Assembly (NCBI RefSeq): GCF_900566085.1
Contig: NZ_UPHT01000092.1
Coordinates: 1-64,000, forward strand
Source of the DNA: Mycobacterium attenuatum
GTDB lineage: Bacteria; Actinomycetota; Actinomycetes; Mycobacteriales; Mycobacteriaceae
Length of the DNA: 64,000 nucleotides
Reading direction: 5' to 3'
Both the position numbers and the translations under genes were made by a program. The notes below the pieces were generated by a model, which saw only the letters and a program-made list of their open reading frames with translations, was not told where the DNA came from and ran no database searches. This document shows positions 33,045-40,554 of the stretch, piece by piece; within the stretch, counting starts at the first letter, position 1; each line of letters begins with the position of its first letter.

Positions 33045-33655
33045 CGTTGGTACCGCTTTTCCAATTCGTTTCGGAGGTTTCCTCGGGCGCGGTAGAGCAG
33101 GGCACGTTGCCCCTCGGTGGACAGCTCGAGAATCTCGGACGCCTCTTCGGCGGAGGTACCGACCAGGTCGCGCAGGATAATCAGCTGGCGCTGCCGCGGC
33201 GGCAGCGCATCCAACGCCGTCCGCACCAACTCGACGAGCTCCTGTGCGACAGTGCGGTCCTCGGGCAGGAACCGCCGCGACGGCGGCACCCTCCAGTGCC
33301 CCGCATCGGGGTGACCGGCGGGGTGCATGCGACCCGACAGCGGGTCGGCGTCCTGGGTGGCCAGCACCTCATGCTCGCGGATCCGAGACTCGCGGCGCCG
33401 GTGCCGCGACGCGGTGTTCTTGACAATCCCGAACAACCAGGTGACCACCGACGAGCGGCCCTCGAACGAGGCCGACGACTGCATCACCTGAATCCATGCT
33501 TCCTGGACCGCTTCTTCGGCCGCTGCCGGTGAATTCACCATTGTGCGCGCAAAACTCACCATTTGGCGGTGGTAGTCGCGCGCCAAGCCGGCCAGCGGAA
33601 TCCCGCCGACCAGGTGCTCGGATGCGGATCCCGGGGGAACCGCGCTCGGGGTCAC
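33041..33655 (-). CDS. ECF sigma factor
   Basis: A sigma-70 protein of the ECF group, about 204 residues. Region 2 is at roughly residues 25-95 (LARDYHRQMVSFARTMVNSPAAAEEAVQEAWIQVMQ, then SVVTWLFGIVKNTASRHRRRE) and region 4 at 145-200 (LVRTALDALPPRQRQLIILRD, GTSAEEASEILELSTEGQRALLYRARGNLRNELE). The start is uncertain: no ribosome-binding site was seen; GTG 33655 lies 19 bp after the upstream stop. A sigma factor inside the operon it may transcribe, next to its anti-sigma factor, suggests autoregulation. Confidence 0.85.
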   Translation of the reverse strand: MTPSAVPPGSASEHLVGGIPLAGLARDYHRQMVSFARTMVNSPAAAEEAVQEAWIQVMQSSASFEGRSSVVTWLFGIVKNTASRHRRRESRIREHEVLATQDADPLSGRMHPAGHPDAGHWRVPPSRRFLPEDRTVAQELVELVRTALDALPPRQRQLIILRDLVGTSAEEASEILELSTEGQRALLYRARGNLRNELEKRYQR

Positions 33656-33674
33656 CGTCGACCCGAGCGGTTGC

Positions 33675-34742
33675 TCAACGGCATCCCCCCAGTTCCCAGC
33701 GCAGCTGAGCCTCAGACGGCGACTGCACGGGCAGAAATGCGGCCTCCCGGTATCGGCGGCTCGCCGGGGTCCTACTGGCGTAACCCTTGCCACCGGCGGT
33801 CCGGATCTCCAGCGCGGCACTGGCGCTCGCGATTTCGGCGGCGCTGAGGCGTAGCGAGAGCAACTCCTTCTTCCTCGGCGGTTGCGGGCCGCCCACCGAT
33901 GCGGCCACGCTGGCCAGGGTGGTCTCGGCCAGGGCGAGCTTTCCCGCAATCAGGTCGACGTCGGGGACGAAGACCGAATTCACTCCGGTGAGCCCGAGCC
34001 TGCTTTGGGTCACCGTGGTCTTGGCCAGCCCGAGGCACATTGCCGACTGCAGTACCAGGAAGGTGGGTCGAACCGCGTCCAGAAACCCGTCGAAGTTGGT
34101 GGACAGCACCTGCTCGGCAGCGACGTGCACATCGGTCAACTCCAGGTATGACGAGGCGGTGCTGCCCATGGCCAACAGCTCGAAGTGGTCGCCGATGGCG
34201 ATACCTGGTGTGCTCAACGACAGGGCCAGGATCAATTTGTCGCCGCGGTCGGTGCGCGCCGCGGTCACCAGCACCGAGTCGGGGTACAGGTTGCTGGCCC
34301 ACCTGATCGACCCGCTGAGCCGGTAGCCACCCGGGACGGTTGCGGCGGTGAGCTCCAGACTTCCGCAGCCGGCCGCGTCTTTGAAGGCTGCCGCCATTCC
34401 GGTGATGCCTAGCTTGGTGCCGGTCAGCAGCGGCTGGACCGCAGTCATGCTGTATTCCGTTGCGGCGGTAAGCAAATACTCAATCACCATCCGGTTGGCC
34501 CACACGCAGAACCCGGTGCTCATGCACTCGCCGGAGATCATTCGGATCACGTGGGCCATCTGCGGGAGGCGTCCGTCGGTGTTGCCGGGCGCGCCGACCC
34601 CGAGCAGTCCTACGGCGCCCAGTCCCGCAAAGCTGCGACGGGCGGTGTCGTCTCCGCGGTCCAGCACACCGGCGTGCGCGCGGATGTCTGCCAGCAGCTC
34701 CGAATCGAATAAGTCGATCGCGGCGTCCACGGTCGCGGTCAC
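33675..34742 (-). CDS. Acyl-CoA dehydrogenase-fold flavoprotein, possible flavin monooxygenase
   Basis: A 355-residue protein of the acyl-CoA dehydrogenase fold: helical N-terminal domain, middle beta domain (GITGMAAAFKDAAG and YRLSGSIRWASNLYPDS, flavin-contact strands) and C-terminal helices ending SPSEAQLRWELG. The catalytic base Glu of acyl-CoA dehydrogenases, normally near EGT at the C-terminus, is not in a recognisable place. With a flavin reductase in the same operon, it may be a two-component monooxygenase of the DszC/SfnC kind. The GTG start at 34742 overlaps the cyanase stop (GTGA), with CAGGAGGTG before it. No acyl-CoA pathway gene is near. Confidence 0.65.
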   Translation of the reverse strand: MTATVDAAIDLFDSELLADIRAHAGVLDRGDDTARRSFAGLGAVGLLGVGAPGNTDGRLPQMAHVIRMISGECMSTGFCVWANRMVIEYLLTAATEYSMTAVQPLLTGTKLGITGMAAAFKDAAGCGSLELTAATVPGGYRLSGSIRWASNLYPDSVLVTAARTDRGDKLILALSLSTPGIAIGDHFELLAMGSTASSYLELTDVHVAAEQVLSTNFDGFLDAVRPTFLVLQSAMCLGLAKTTVTQSRLGLTGVNSVFVPDVDLIAGKLALAETTLASVAASVGGPQPPRKKELLSLRLSAAEIASASAALEIRTAGGKGYASRTPASRRYREAAFLPVQSPSEAQLRWELGGCR

Positions 34743-35215
34743 GACATCACCTCCTGTTCCGTGTTGTTCCATGTGTAGTCGAGAAACTTGCCGTCGAAGG
34801 TCACAATCACTCGATCGCCCTGCGGGTCCGGACGACGCTGCACACTCATCCGGAAGTTGACGGCGCTCATGATCCCGTCGCCGAACTCCTCGGCGATCAG
34901 CTCCTTAAGCGCGGGCCCGTAGAGCGACAGCGCTTCATGGAACCGGTAGATCGCCGGATCCGACGACCCCGAAACGCCGGTTCCCCGGTACGGGGTCGAC
35001 CGCAGCATGGCGACCGCGTCGTCGTCGAGGTCAAGCAGTGCTGCCACGGTCGAGGCGTCGCTACCCGACAGCGGGTGCTGGCCGAGGAGTGCCGCGACGG
35101 TCCATACCCGGTCCTTGCCGATCGCGTCGGCGATCTTGGTCCAGGTCAATCCCTTTGCCGCCCGGGCCAGCCTGATGGTTGCGGCGAGCTGCAGCCGGGC
35201 CGCGTTATACGTCAC
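34739..35215 (-). CDS. cynS: Cyanase (cyanate hydratase)
   Basis: A 158-residue cyanase, which turns cyanate and bicarbonate into ammonia and two CO2. The three catalytic residues are in place: Arg 91 and Glu 94 in YRFHE and Ser 117 in GDGIMSAVNF. The N-terminal half is the family's helix-turn-helix-like dimer domain (TIRLARAAKGLTWTKIADAIG) and the C-terminal end (VIVTFDGKFLDYTW) matches the last strand. The size agrees with the 156-residue E. coli enzyme. No cynR or cynT is nearby. Instead it is coupled to an OsmC gene above and a flavoprotein gene below. Confidence 0.92.
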   Translation of the reverse strand: MTYNAARLQLAATIRLARAAKGLTWTKIADAIGKDRVWTVAALLGQHPLSGSDASTVAALLDLDDDAVAMLRSTPYRGTGVSGSSDPAIYRFHEALSLYGPALKELIAEEFGDGIMSAVNFRMSVQRRPDPQGDRVIVTFDGKFLDYTWNNTEQEVMS

Positions 35216-35225
35216 GTCGCGACTC

Positions 35226-35750
35226 CTAGTCGACGGTCAGGGTCGAGTCGACCGTCGCCGGCCGGCGGAAGGTGTTCACCACCGGCGACCAGGCGATCGC
35301 GGTGTCGTGGATCTCCTGCAACGTCTCGGGGTCGGCATTCCCGGCCAGGGTGACGTGACAACGCACCCCGGTGAAGCCGAGCACCTTGCCGGCCGGCGTG
35401 TCGCCGACGCCCCACACGGCGGAGATGTCGATGTCACCTTCCATCTCGACCTCGATCTTGGTCAGCGTCACGCCACGGTGGGTGGCGTTGGCCAGCAGGC
35501 CTACGGAGATGCAGGACCCCAGGGCCGCCAACGTCGTCTCGGACGGATTGGGCGCCGAGTCGTCGCCCAGCAGCGCGGGCGGTTCGCCGACGAGCATCGG
35601 TGCCAGGTCGCGGATGTAAGTCATGTTGCGGAAGCCGCTTTCACACACCGTCTTGGCTTTCAGCGTCTTCTTACCCGTGCTGGGATCGGCCTTCGCGTTG
35701 CACGATAGCCGGTCCAGGCCTTCGGCATCGATGACAAGCATGTCGGTCAT
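35226..35750 (-). CDS. OsmC-family peroxiredoxin-like protein
   Basis: A 174-residue OsmC/Ohr-family protein. Conserved parts are PSETTLAALGSCISVGLLANATHRGV, with the family Cys in SCIS, and the strands VEMEGDIDISAVWG and GFTGVRCHVTLAG. The first Cys of Ohr-type thiol peroxidases may correspond to the one in TVCESG near residue 45. The role would be reduction of organic peroxides or a thiol-linked reaction. The ATG at 35750 follows CTGGAGGAG, so the ATG three codons later is less likely. It is the first gene of the operon; the 10-bp gap to cynS implies shared transcription. Confidence 0.8.
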   Translation of the reverse strand: MTDMLVIDAEGLDRLSCNAKADPSTGKKTLKAKTVCESGFRNMTYIRDLAPMLVGEPPALLGDDSAPNPSETTLAALGSCISVGLLANATHRGVTLTKIEVEMEGDIDISAVWGVGDTPAGKVLGFTGVRCHVTLAGNADPETLQEIHDTAIAWSPVVNTFRRPATVDSTLTVD

Positions 35751-35932
35751 GTCGACTCCTCCAGTTCCTTCCAATTATTTCTCGGGCGGATAGTTTCTTC
35801 CGTCATGCTTTAGTGCTCGGCGGTTGTGCATGCGTGACGACGATCGGCAGGCTTTAACACGATCGACACAAAGCTCACATGCGCGAAACATGGCGGGCCG
35901 CAGCGTTGCTGCCGCAGACGGAAGTCCGCCGG
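35751..35932 (-). promoter_or_regulatory. Promoter region of the OsmC-cyanase operon
   Basis: About 180 bp between the DUF3097 stop and the OsmC start, containing the promoter of the seven-gene operon. The region at 35770-35800 is AT-rich (GAAATAATTGGAAGG on the minus strand). A plausible ECF promoter could not be fixed by eye: the only candidates are TGTCGATCG and GGAAC-like strings without a clear partner. Confidence 0.5.
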
Positions 35933-36769
35933 CTAGGCGGCCGGCTGGGTGACGAAGTCGATGAGTTCTTCGACCCGGCTGATCAGCGCGGGCTCCAGGT
36001 CGTTCCAGTCGCGTACCGCTGACCGGATGCGCCGCCAGGCCGTGGCGATGTCTGCCTGATTGGCGTGCGGCCAGCCGAGTGCGTCACACACACCATGTTT
36101 CCATTCAATGTGCCGCGGCACGCTCGGCCACGCCTTCAGGCCGAGCCGGTGCGGTTTGACGGCCTGCCAGATATCGACGTAGGGATGACCCACGACCAGG
36201 GTGTCCGCGCCACCCGGCCCCTGGCGCACCGCATCGGCAATGCGGGCCTCTTTCGACCCCGGGACGAGGTGGTCCACAAGTACACCGAGCCGACTGCGCG
36301 GGCCGGGCCGGAAATCGGCGACGATGCGCACCAGGTCGTCGACGCCACCGAGGTGCTCCACCACAACACCTTCGATGCGCAGGTCCGCCCCCCAGACCTG
36401 TGCGATGAGTTCGGCGTCATGACGACCCTCCACGTAGATCCGGCTGGCACGGGCGACGCGGGCGCGGGTCGCGGGGACGGCAACCGATCCGGATGCGGTT
36501 CGCTTCGGCGTGACCGGCGCCGGGCGGCGCGGCGCGGTGAGGATCACCGGTCGACCGTCGATGAGGTAACCGGGTCCGAGCGGAAAAGCGCGGGTCCTGC
36601 CGTGGCGGTCTTCGAGGTCGATACGGCCGTATTCGACTCGGACCACGGCGCCGACATAGCCGGTTTCGGCGTCCTCGACCACCAGGCCGAACTCGGCGGG
36701 ATGCTCCACCGACCGCGGGGTGCGCCGACCTGCCCCGGACAAGACGTCGCTTCCATATCGATCGACCAC
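35933..36769 (-). CDS. DUF3097 family protein (Rv2033c-like)
   Basis: A 278-residue protein of the DUF3097 family, conserved in actinobacteria. The N-terminal 90 residues form a beta-rich domain (FGLVVEDAETGYVGAVVRVEYGRIDLEDRHG). A Toprim-like half follows: RIYVEGRHDAELIAQVWG, with its Glu, then LGVLVDHLVPGSKE and LVVGHPYVDIWQAV. Toprim domains carry metal-dependent nucleic-acid chemistry, so a role in DNA or RNA processing is plausible but unproven. It marks the start of the block collinear with M. tuberculosis Rv2033c onward. Confidence 0.78.
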   Translation of the reverse strand: MVDRYGSDVLSGAGRRTPRSVEHPAEFGLVVEDAETGYVGAVVRVEYGRIDLEDRHGRTRAFPLGPGYLIDGRPVILTAPRRPAPVTPKRTASGSVAVPATRARVARASRIYVEGRHDAELIAQVWGADLRIEGVVVEHLGGVDDLVRIVADFRPGPRSRLGVLVDHLVPGSKEARIADAVRQGPGGADTLVVGHPYVDIWQAVKPHRLGLKAWPSVPRHIEWKHGVCDALGWPHANQADIATAWRRIRSAVRDWNDLEPALISRVEELIDFVTQPAA

Positions 36770-36961
36770 GCCGCCATCCTAGGCAGCCGGTCGTCTGACA
36801 TGGTGACGGCGCGCCGCGGTTTCCCATCGAAAATGCCTGTACCGGAGCAGGATTGATCCTGCCGCAGGGCGCGGACCGGGCCGGCGGCCATCGACGCGAA
36901 TCGGCGGCCCAGGCTGCCGTCGCGCCCTCCCGAAAGAGCCGGATCTTGAATCGCCATATCA

Positions 36962-36977
36962 GTAAGCCTATACTTAC
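36962..36977 (+). promoter_or_regulatory. ArsR operator overlapping a -10 box
   Basis: GTAAG-CCTATA-CTTAC is a 5-bp inverted repeat whose centre and right arm include TATACT (36969-36974), a good -10 box. The ArsR gene starts at 36983 (GTG), so transcription probably begins at or within 2-3 bases of the GTG and repressor binding here would block it. Confidence 0.6.
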
Positions 36978-36982
36978 GGTTC

Positions 36983-37306
36983 GTGGTCACTTACGAATCC
37001 GGGGCCCAGGCCTGGCAGGCACTGGCGGACGGGACCCGGCGGGCCATCATGGAGCGTCTTGCTCACGGCCCGTTGGCCGTCGGTGACCTGGCTCGCGGCC
37101 TGCCAGTCAGCCGGCCCGCGGTATCCCAGCACCTCAAGGTGCTCAAGGCGGCCGGGCTGGTCTGCGACCGCGCCGCGGGTACGCGTCGCGTCTACCAGCT
37201 CGACCCGACGGGTCTCGAGGCGTTGCGTGCCGACCTGGACCGGTTCTGGACGCAGGCCCTGACCAACTATGCACAAACCATCGACAGGGAGGGAGACGAC
37301 GTATGA
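36983..37306 (+). CDS. ArsR-family repressor (Rv2034-like)
   Basis: A 107-residue winged-helix repressor: AWQALADGTRRAIMERLAHGPLAVGDLA, then LPVSRPAVSQHLKVLKAAGLV, the recognition helix. No Cys-rich metal site is visible, so it is a non-classical ArsR protein, as is Rv2034. The GTG start has no ribosome-binding site and lies 9 bp after a -10 box, so the message is probably leaderless. The stop overlaps the ATG of the SRPBCC-fusion gene (ATGA), so it is coupled to it. Confidence 0.85.
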   Translation: MVTYESGAQAWQALADGTRRAIMERLAHGPLAVGDLARGLPVSRPAVSQHLKVLKAAGLVCDRAAGTRRVYQLDPTGLEALRADLDRFWTQALTNYAQTIDREGDDV

Positions 37307-38436
37307 CACGTCCGCACAGCACGGCGATCCACCACCAGATCGTCGTCAATGCCCCGATCGAGCGTGCCTTCAAGGTGTTCACCGCTCGGTTTGGCGACTT
37401 CAAGCCCCGCGAGCACAACCTGCTCGGGGTGCCGATCGCCGAAACGGTATTCGAATGTCATGCGGGCGGGCACATCTACGACCGCGGCGTCGACGGCAGC
37501 GTGTGCAAGTGGGCACGCGTGCTAATTTGCGAACCGCCCGATCGGGTGGTGTTCACCTGGGATATCGGCCCTACCTGGACACCCGAGTCCGACCTGTCCA
37601 AGACCAGTGAAGTCGAGGTTCGCTTCACCGCCGAGTCCACCGAAACGACCCGGGTGGACCTCGAACACCGTCACCTCGACCGGCACGGCCCGGGATGGGA
37701 ATCGGTGGCAGACGGCGTCAACGGCACGGCCGGTTGGCCGTTGTACCTGGACCGCTATGCCGGCCTGTTCGGGGTACTCGATCTGGGGGTACACCCGATG
37801 AGCGCTGACGGTGATGGCGAAGCCACCTTGATGGACATGGCCCGCGCCGAGCGCGCAGAACTGACGAAATTTCTGGCGACTCTGACCCCTCAGCAGTGGG
37901 CCACACCCAGTCTGTGCGACGGGTGGAGCGTCAAAGATGTTGTCGCGCATATGTTCAGCTACGAAGAACTCAACGCATTAGGGCTGCTGAAGCGGTTCGT
38001 CAAGGGCCGGGTGGTACGGGCCAACGAGGTCGGCGTCCGAGAACTTTCCGCGCTCACCCCGCCGGAACTACTTGAGTTTGCCGGCCGGCACCTCCAACCA
38101 CGCGGTCTGACAGCAGGTTTCGGCGGAATGGTGGCGCTGGTCGATGGAATGATCCATCACCAGGACATCCGGCGTCCGCTCGGACTGCCCCGCGCCATTG
38201 CTCCCGGGCGACTCGTACGCGTGCTGCAGCTGGTGCCGAAGAACCCCCGGCTCGGCGCCCGACCACGCATCAAAGGACTGCGGCTGCGGGCAACCGACGT
38301 CGACTGGGCGCACGGCAGCGGGCCCGAAGTCACCGGACCCGGTGAGGCATTGCTGATGGCGATGGCGGGCAGACCGGCGGCGGTGGCCGACCTTGACGGC
38401 CCCGGACAACGCACGCTCGCACAACGGCTGAACTGA
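37303..38436 (+). CDS. SRPBCC (AHSA1) - DinB-like fusion protein
   Basis: A 377-residue protein joining two domains. Residues 1-165 are an AHSA1-type SRPBCC ligand domain (IVVNAPIERAFKVFTARFGDF; PPDRVVFTWDIGPTW; GWPLYLDRYAGLFG). Residues 178-377 are a mycothiol-dependent maleylpyruvate isomerase/DinB-like domain (ARAERAELTKFLATLTPQQWATPSLCDGWSVKDVVAHM, with its metal His). As I recall, the M. tuberculosis counterparts Rv2035 and Rv2036 are separate genes whose lengths add up to about this. The joint here is a short linker (GVHPMSADGDGEATL). It overlaps the ArsR stop, so the pair is autoregulated. Confidence 0.75.
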   Translation: MTRPHSTAIHHQIVVNAPIERAFKVFTARFGDFKPREHNLLGVPIAETVFECHAGGHIYDRGVDGSVCKWARVLICEPPDRVVFTWDIGPTWTPESDLSKTSEVEVRFTAESTETTRVDLEHRHLDRHGPGWESVADGVNGTAGWPLYLDRYAGLFGVLDLGVHPMSADGDGEATLMDMARAERAELTKFLATLTPQQWATPSLCDGWSVKDVVAHMFSYEELNALGLLKRFVKGRVVRANEVGVRELSALTPPELLEFAGRHLQPRGLTAGFGGMVALVDGMIHHQDIRRPLGLPRAIAPGRLVRVLQLVPKNPRLGARPRIKGLRLRATDVDWAHGSGPEVTGPGEALLMAMAGRPAAVADLDGPGQRTLAQRLN

Positions 38437-38460
38437 TTGCGTTGTGAGCTGGGTAGCCGA

Positions 38461-38579
38461 ATGACCAACACCCTGGCCCGGCTCGACGCTGCGCTGAGCG
38501 ACCGGACAGCTAACGTCACGATCGCCACGCGGCGCGGCGACCCATGGATCCTGATGCCTCGCTTAGTGCTTGTCTCCTG
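38461..38579 (+). mobile_element. Relic of a Tn3-family transposase
   Basis: A 39-codon frame reads MTNTLARLDAALSDRTANVTI, then ATRRGDPWILMPRL. The stretch VTIATRRGDPWI followed by P-x-L is characteristic of Tn3-family TnpA proteins, which have VxIxTRxGxPWIxVPxL at this site. Only this segment survives and no terminal repeats are visible. It lies between convergent genes and overlaps the 3' end of the hydrolase. Confidence 0.5.
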
Positions 38580-39522
38580 ATTCAACGACCGCCTTAGCTT
38601 GCATCGACGCTTGCTGTTGTGCCTGTTGCATCAGGGACGAATATGGGCATCCGCGCGATCGTCTCCACTGGCGCCCGAGGAGAAGGCGTTGATCCGATCG
38701 GGCACATCGCGGCGTCCAACGATCATCTTCCAGCTGTGGTATCTCAGGACGATCGTTACGATCCGCCCCGGTCGTGGCCAGGATCACCTTCGCAACTAGC
38801 TGCGGGGCATCGATAAACGCATTGTGGCCGGTACCCGGCAGATCGACCCACTTTGCGCCAGGCAGACGATCGCGGGCGATGCGCCCATAAGGCTCTGCTG
38901 GGACGAAGCGGTCGTGTTGCGCCCACGCGAGAGTGATCGGGCAAGGCGGTGGATCGAGCAGCTGGATCTCGTCGGGCTCAACTTCATTCATGATCGTGCA
39001 GCCCAACGGATCTTCGAAGAACAGCGCGTACGCGCGTTCCGGACTCAGCCGTTCGCCGTGGCAGACGAAGTTGCGTAGCGCGAGACGCCGGCCCAGGGGT
39101 GTTCTCAGAAGCAGCGGTGCCACTGGAGCCATCACGCGAAATACTCTGCCGCCAAGACGAACTAGTCTGATCACGCGGGCCGCGGAGCCGTCGCTTGTGG
39201 ACCAGAATCCGGCTGGTGAGATGGCACAGACACTGCTCGCCCGCCCGCGGCGGGCCAACTCGATCGCCGCCCCGGCGCCGCCAGAATTTCCGACGAGGTT
39301 GGGCCGGTCCAGGTTGTTCTCGTCAAGCCAACGCTCGGCGTCGTCGTAAAGGTCCGCGGTGGTGACTGGCCGACGCTGAGGCGTACGCCCACCCCGGTGG
39401 CCAGTGCCAGTCGGCGCGTATACCGTGTGATGGTCCGACAGTAGCGGCACCAGCTCATCCCAGATGCGTCCCGAACTGGTGAACGGATGCAGCAGTACCA
39501 GTGGCGGCTTCTGTCCTGTCAC
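38563..39522 (-). CDS. Alpha/beta hydrolase with an unusual C-terminal tail
   Basis: A 319-residue protein. The alpha/beta hydrolase fold covers about residues 8-255: LVLLHPFTSSGRIWDELV (oxyanion region), nucleophile elbow GNSGGAG (Ser about 79), acid in AWAQHDRFVPAE and His in LPGTGHNAF. After about residue 255 the protein continues for some 60 residues of low family likeness (CARSDQRLLLGRQWRRSRG, MQQAQQQASMQAKAVVESG). The tail overlaps the Tn3-type relic, so it may be a run-on after loss of the true stop codon. The substrate is unknown. Confidence 0.7.
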   Translation of the reverse strand: MTGQKPPLVLLHPFTSSGRIWDELVPLLSDHHTVYAPTGTGHRGGRTPQRRPVTTADLYDDAERWLDENNLDRPNLVGNSGGAGAAIELARRGRASSVCAISPAGFWSTSDGSAARVIRLVRLGGRVFRVMAPVAPLLLRTPLGRRLALRNFVCHGERLSPERAYALFFEDPLGCTIMNEVEPDEIQLLDPPPCPITLAWAQHDRFVPAEPYGRIARDRLPGAKWVDLPGTGHNAFIDAPQLVAKVILATTGADRNDRPEIPQLEDDRWTPRCARSDQRLLLGRQWRRSRGCPYSSLMQQAQQQASMQAKAVVESGDKH

Positions 39523-39532
39523 CGCGCTTAGC

Positions 39533-40510
39533 TTAGGCCAACGGCGTGGCGGGGCCGCCGCACGCCGCGATGTAATCGTGGTAGTTCCAAGTCTTCAGAA
39601 ATTCCTGACCGGCTTGCAAACCGCGCTGGTACAGGGCCTCGCGTTGTTCGGCAGTGATCGTAAAGTCGATCGGACTGACGGTGTCGGCCGGGACGAAGAT
39701 CGTGCGCCGCACGGTACACGGGTCGTCGATGTAGGCGTTGTCCTGATTGCTGACCAGCGTCTCAATCGCGGCGATTCCCAACGACACCGGCCCGTGCACC
39801 GGATGCGTGGGCGGAACGCCCGGATGTGACGACAGCCGGATCCCGAAGGTCGGCCATTCCGGTCCGCCGTCGGATCGATCGAACAACCCCACCGGAAAGT
39901 TCGACAGCAATGCTCCGTCGACCCACGTCGCGCCGGCTACCCGAACCGGCTCGAACACGAACGGAATCGCCGAGGAGGCATGGACCGCGCGGGCCACCGA
40001 AAAGTCGTCCGGGTCAATGCCATAGGAATCCAGATCCCATGGGATGCGAACCAGCCGGCGCCGCGACAAGTCGCTGGCCGTGACCACCAGCGACCAGGCG
40101 AACTGTTCGGGTTGATCGCCGGTACGCAGATCAGCGAACGTGCGCACGCCCAGGTCGGCGAGCAAGCCGCTCAGCAGCTGTTCCAAGTAGGCTCCCTGAT
40201 ACACACCATCCGATGTCAGCAGCGAGAGCACCCCACCGATCAACGGCACGTGTCCGACCAGACTGCGGTCCAGGAACTTCGGGTAGTCGATGCTGCGCAT
40301 GATCTCGGAAAGACGTGTCAGCGGTTCCCCCGCAACCTGCAATGCGGCGACCAGTGACGCGACGACCGCACCGGCGCTGGTCCCTGCGACGCGGGGAAAC
40401 GTGTAACCGGCTGCGCCCAGCGCGTCAACCGCGCCTACCAGACCGATCCCCCGGACCCCTCCGCCTTCACAGACGAGATCGACACGTTGCGTGCTCACGA
40501 CCGTCACCAT
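39533..40510 (-). CDS. Patatin-like phospholipase (Rv2037c-like)
   Basis: A 325-residue patatin-family lipid acyl hydrolase. The oxyanion-hole motif GGGVRGIGLVG, the nucleophile G-x-S-x-G in GTSAGAVVA, and the catalytic Asp in DGALLSNFPV are all intact, so it is likely active. There is no signal peptide. The ATG at 40510 gives the same length as the M. tuberculosis protein as I recall it; the frame is open further upstream. It follows the ABC transporter operon on the same strand and starts 44 bp after the ATPase stop. Confidence 0.85.
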   Translation of the reverse strand: MVTVVSTQRVDLVCEGGGVRGIGLVGAVDALGAAGYTFPRVAGTSAGAVVASLVAALQVAGEPLTRLSEIMRSIDYPKFLDRSLVGHVPLIGGVLSLLTSDGVYQGAYLEQLLSGLLADLGVRTFADLRTGDQPEQFAWSLVVTASDLSRRRLVRIPWDLDSYGIDPDDFSVARAVHASSAIPFVFEPVRVAGATWVDGALLSNFPVGLFDRSDGGPEWPTFGIRLSSHPGVPPTHPVHGPVSLGIAAIETLVSNQDNAYIDDPCTVRRTIFVPADTVSPIDFTITAEQREALYQRGLQAGQEFLKTWNYHDYIAACGGPATPLA

Positions 40511-40554
40511 AGCCGCATCGGTCGGGACCGCCGTTTCACGGCAGCACACCGATG

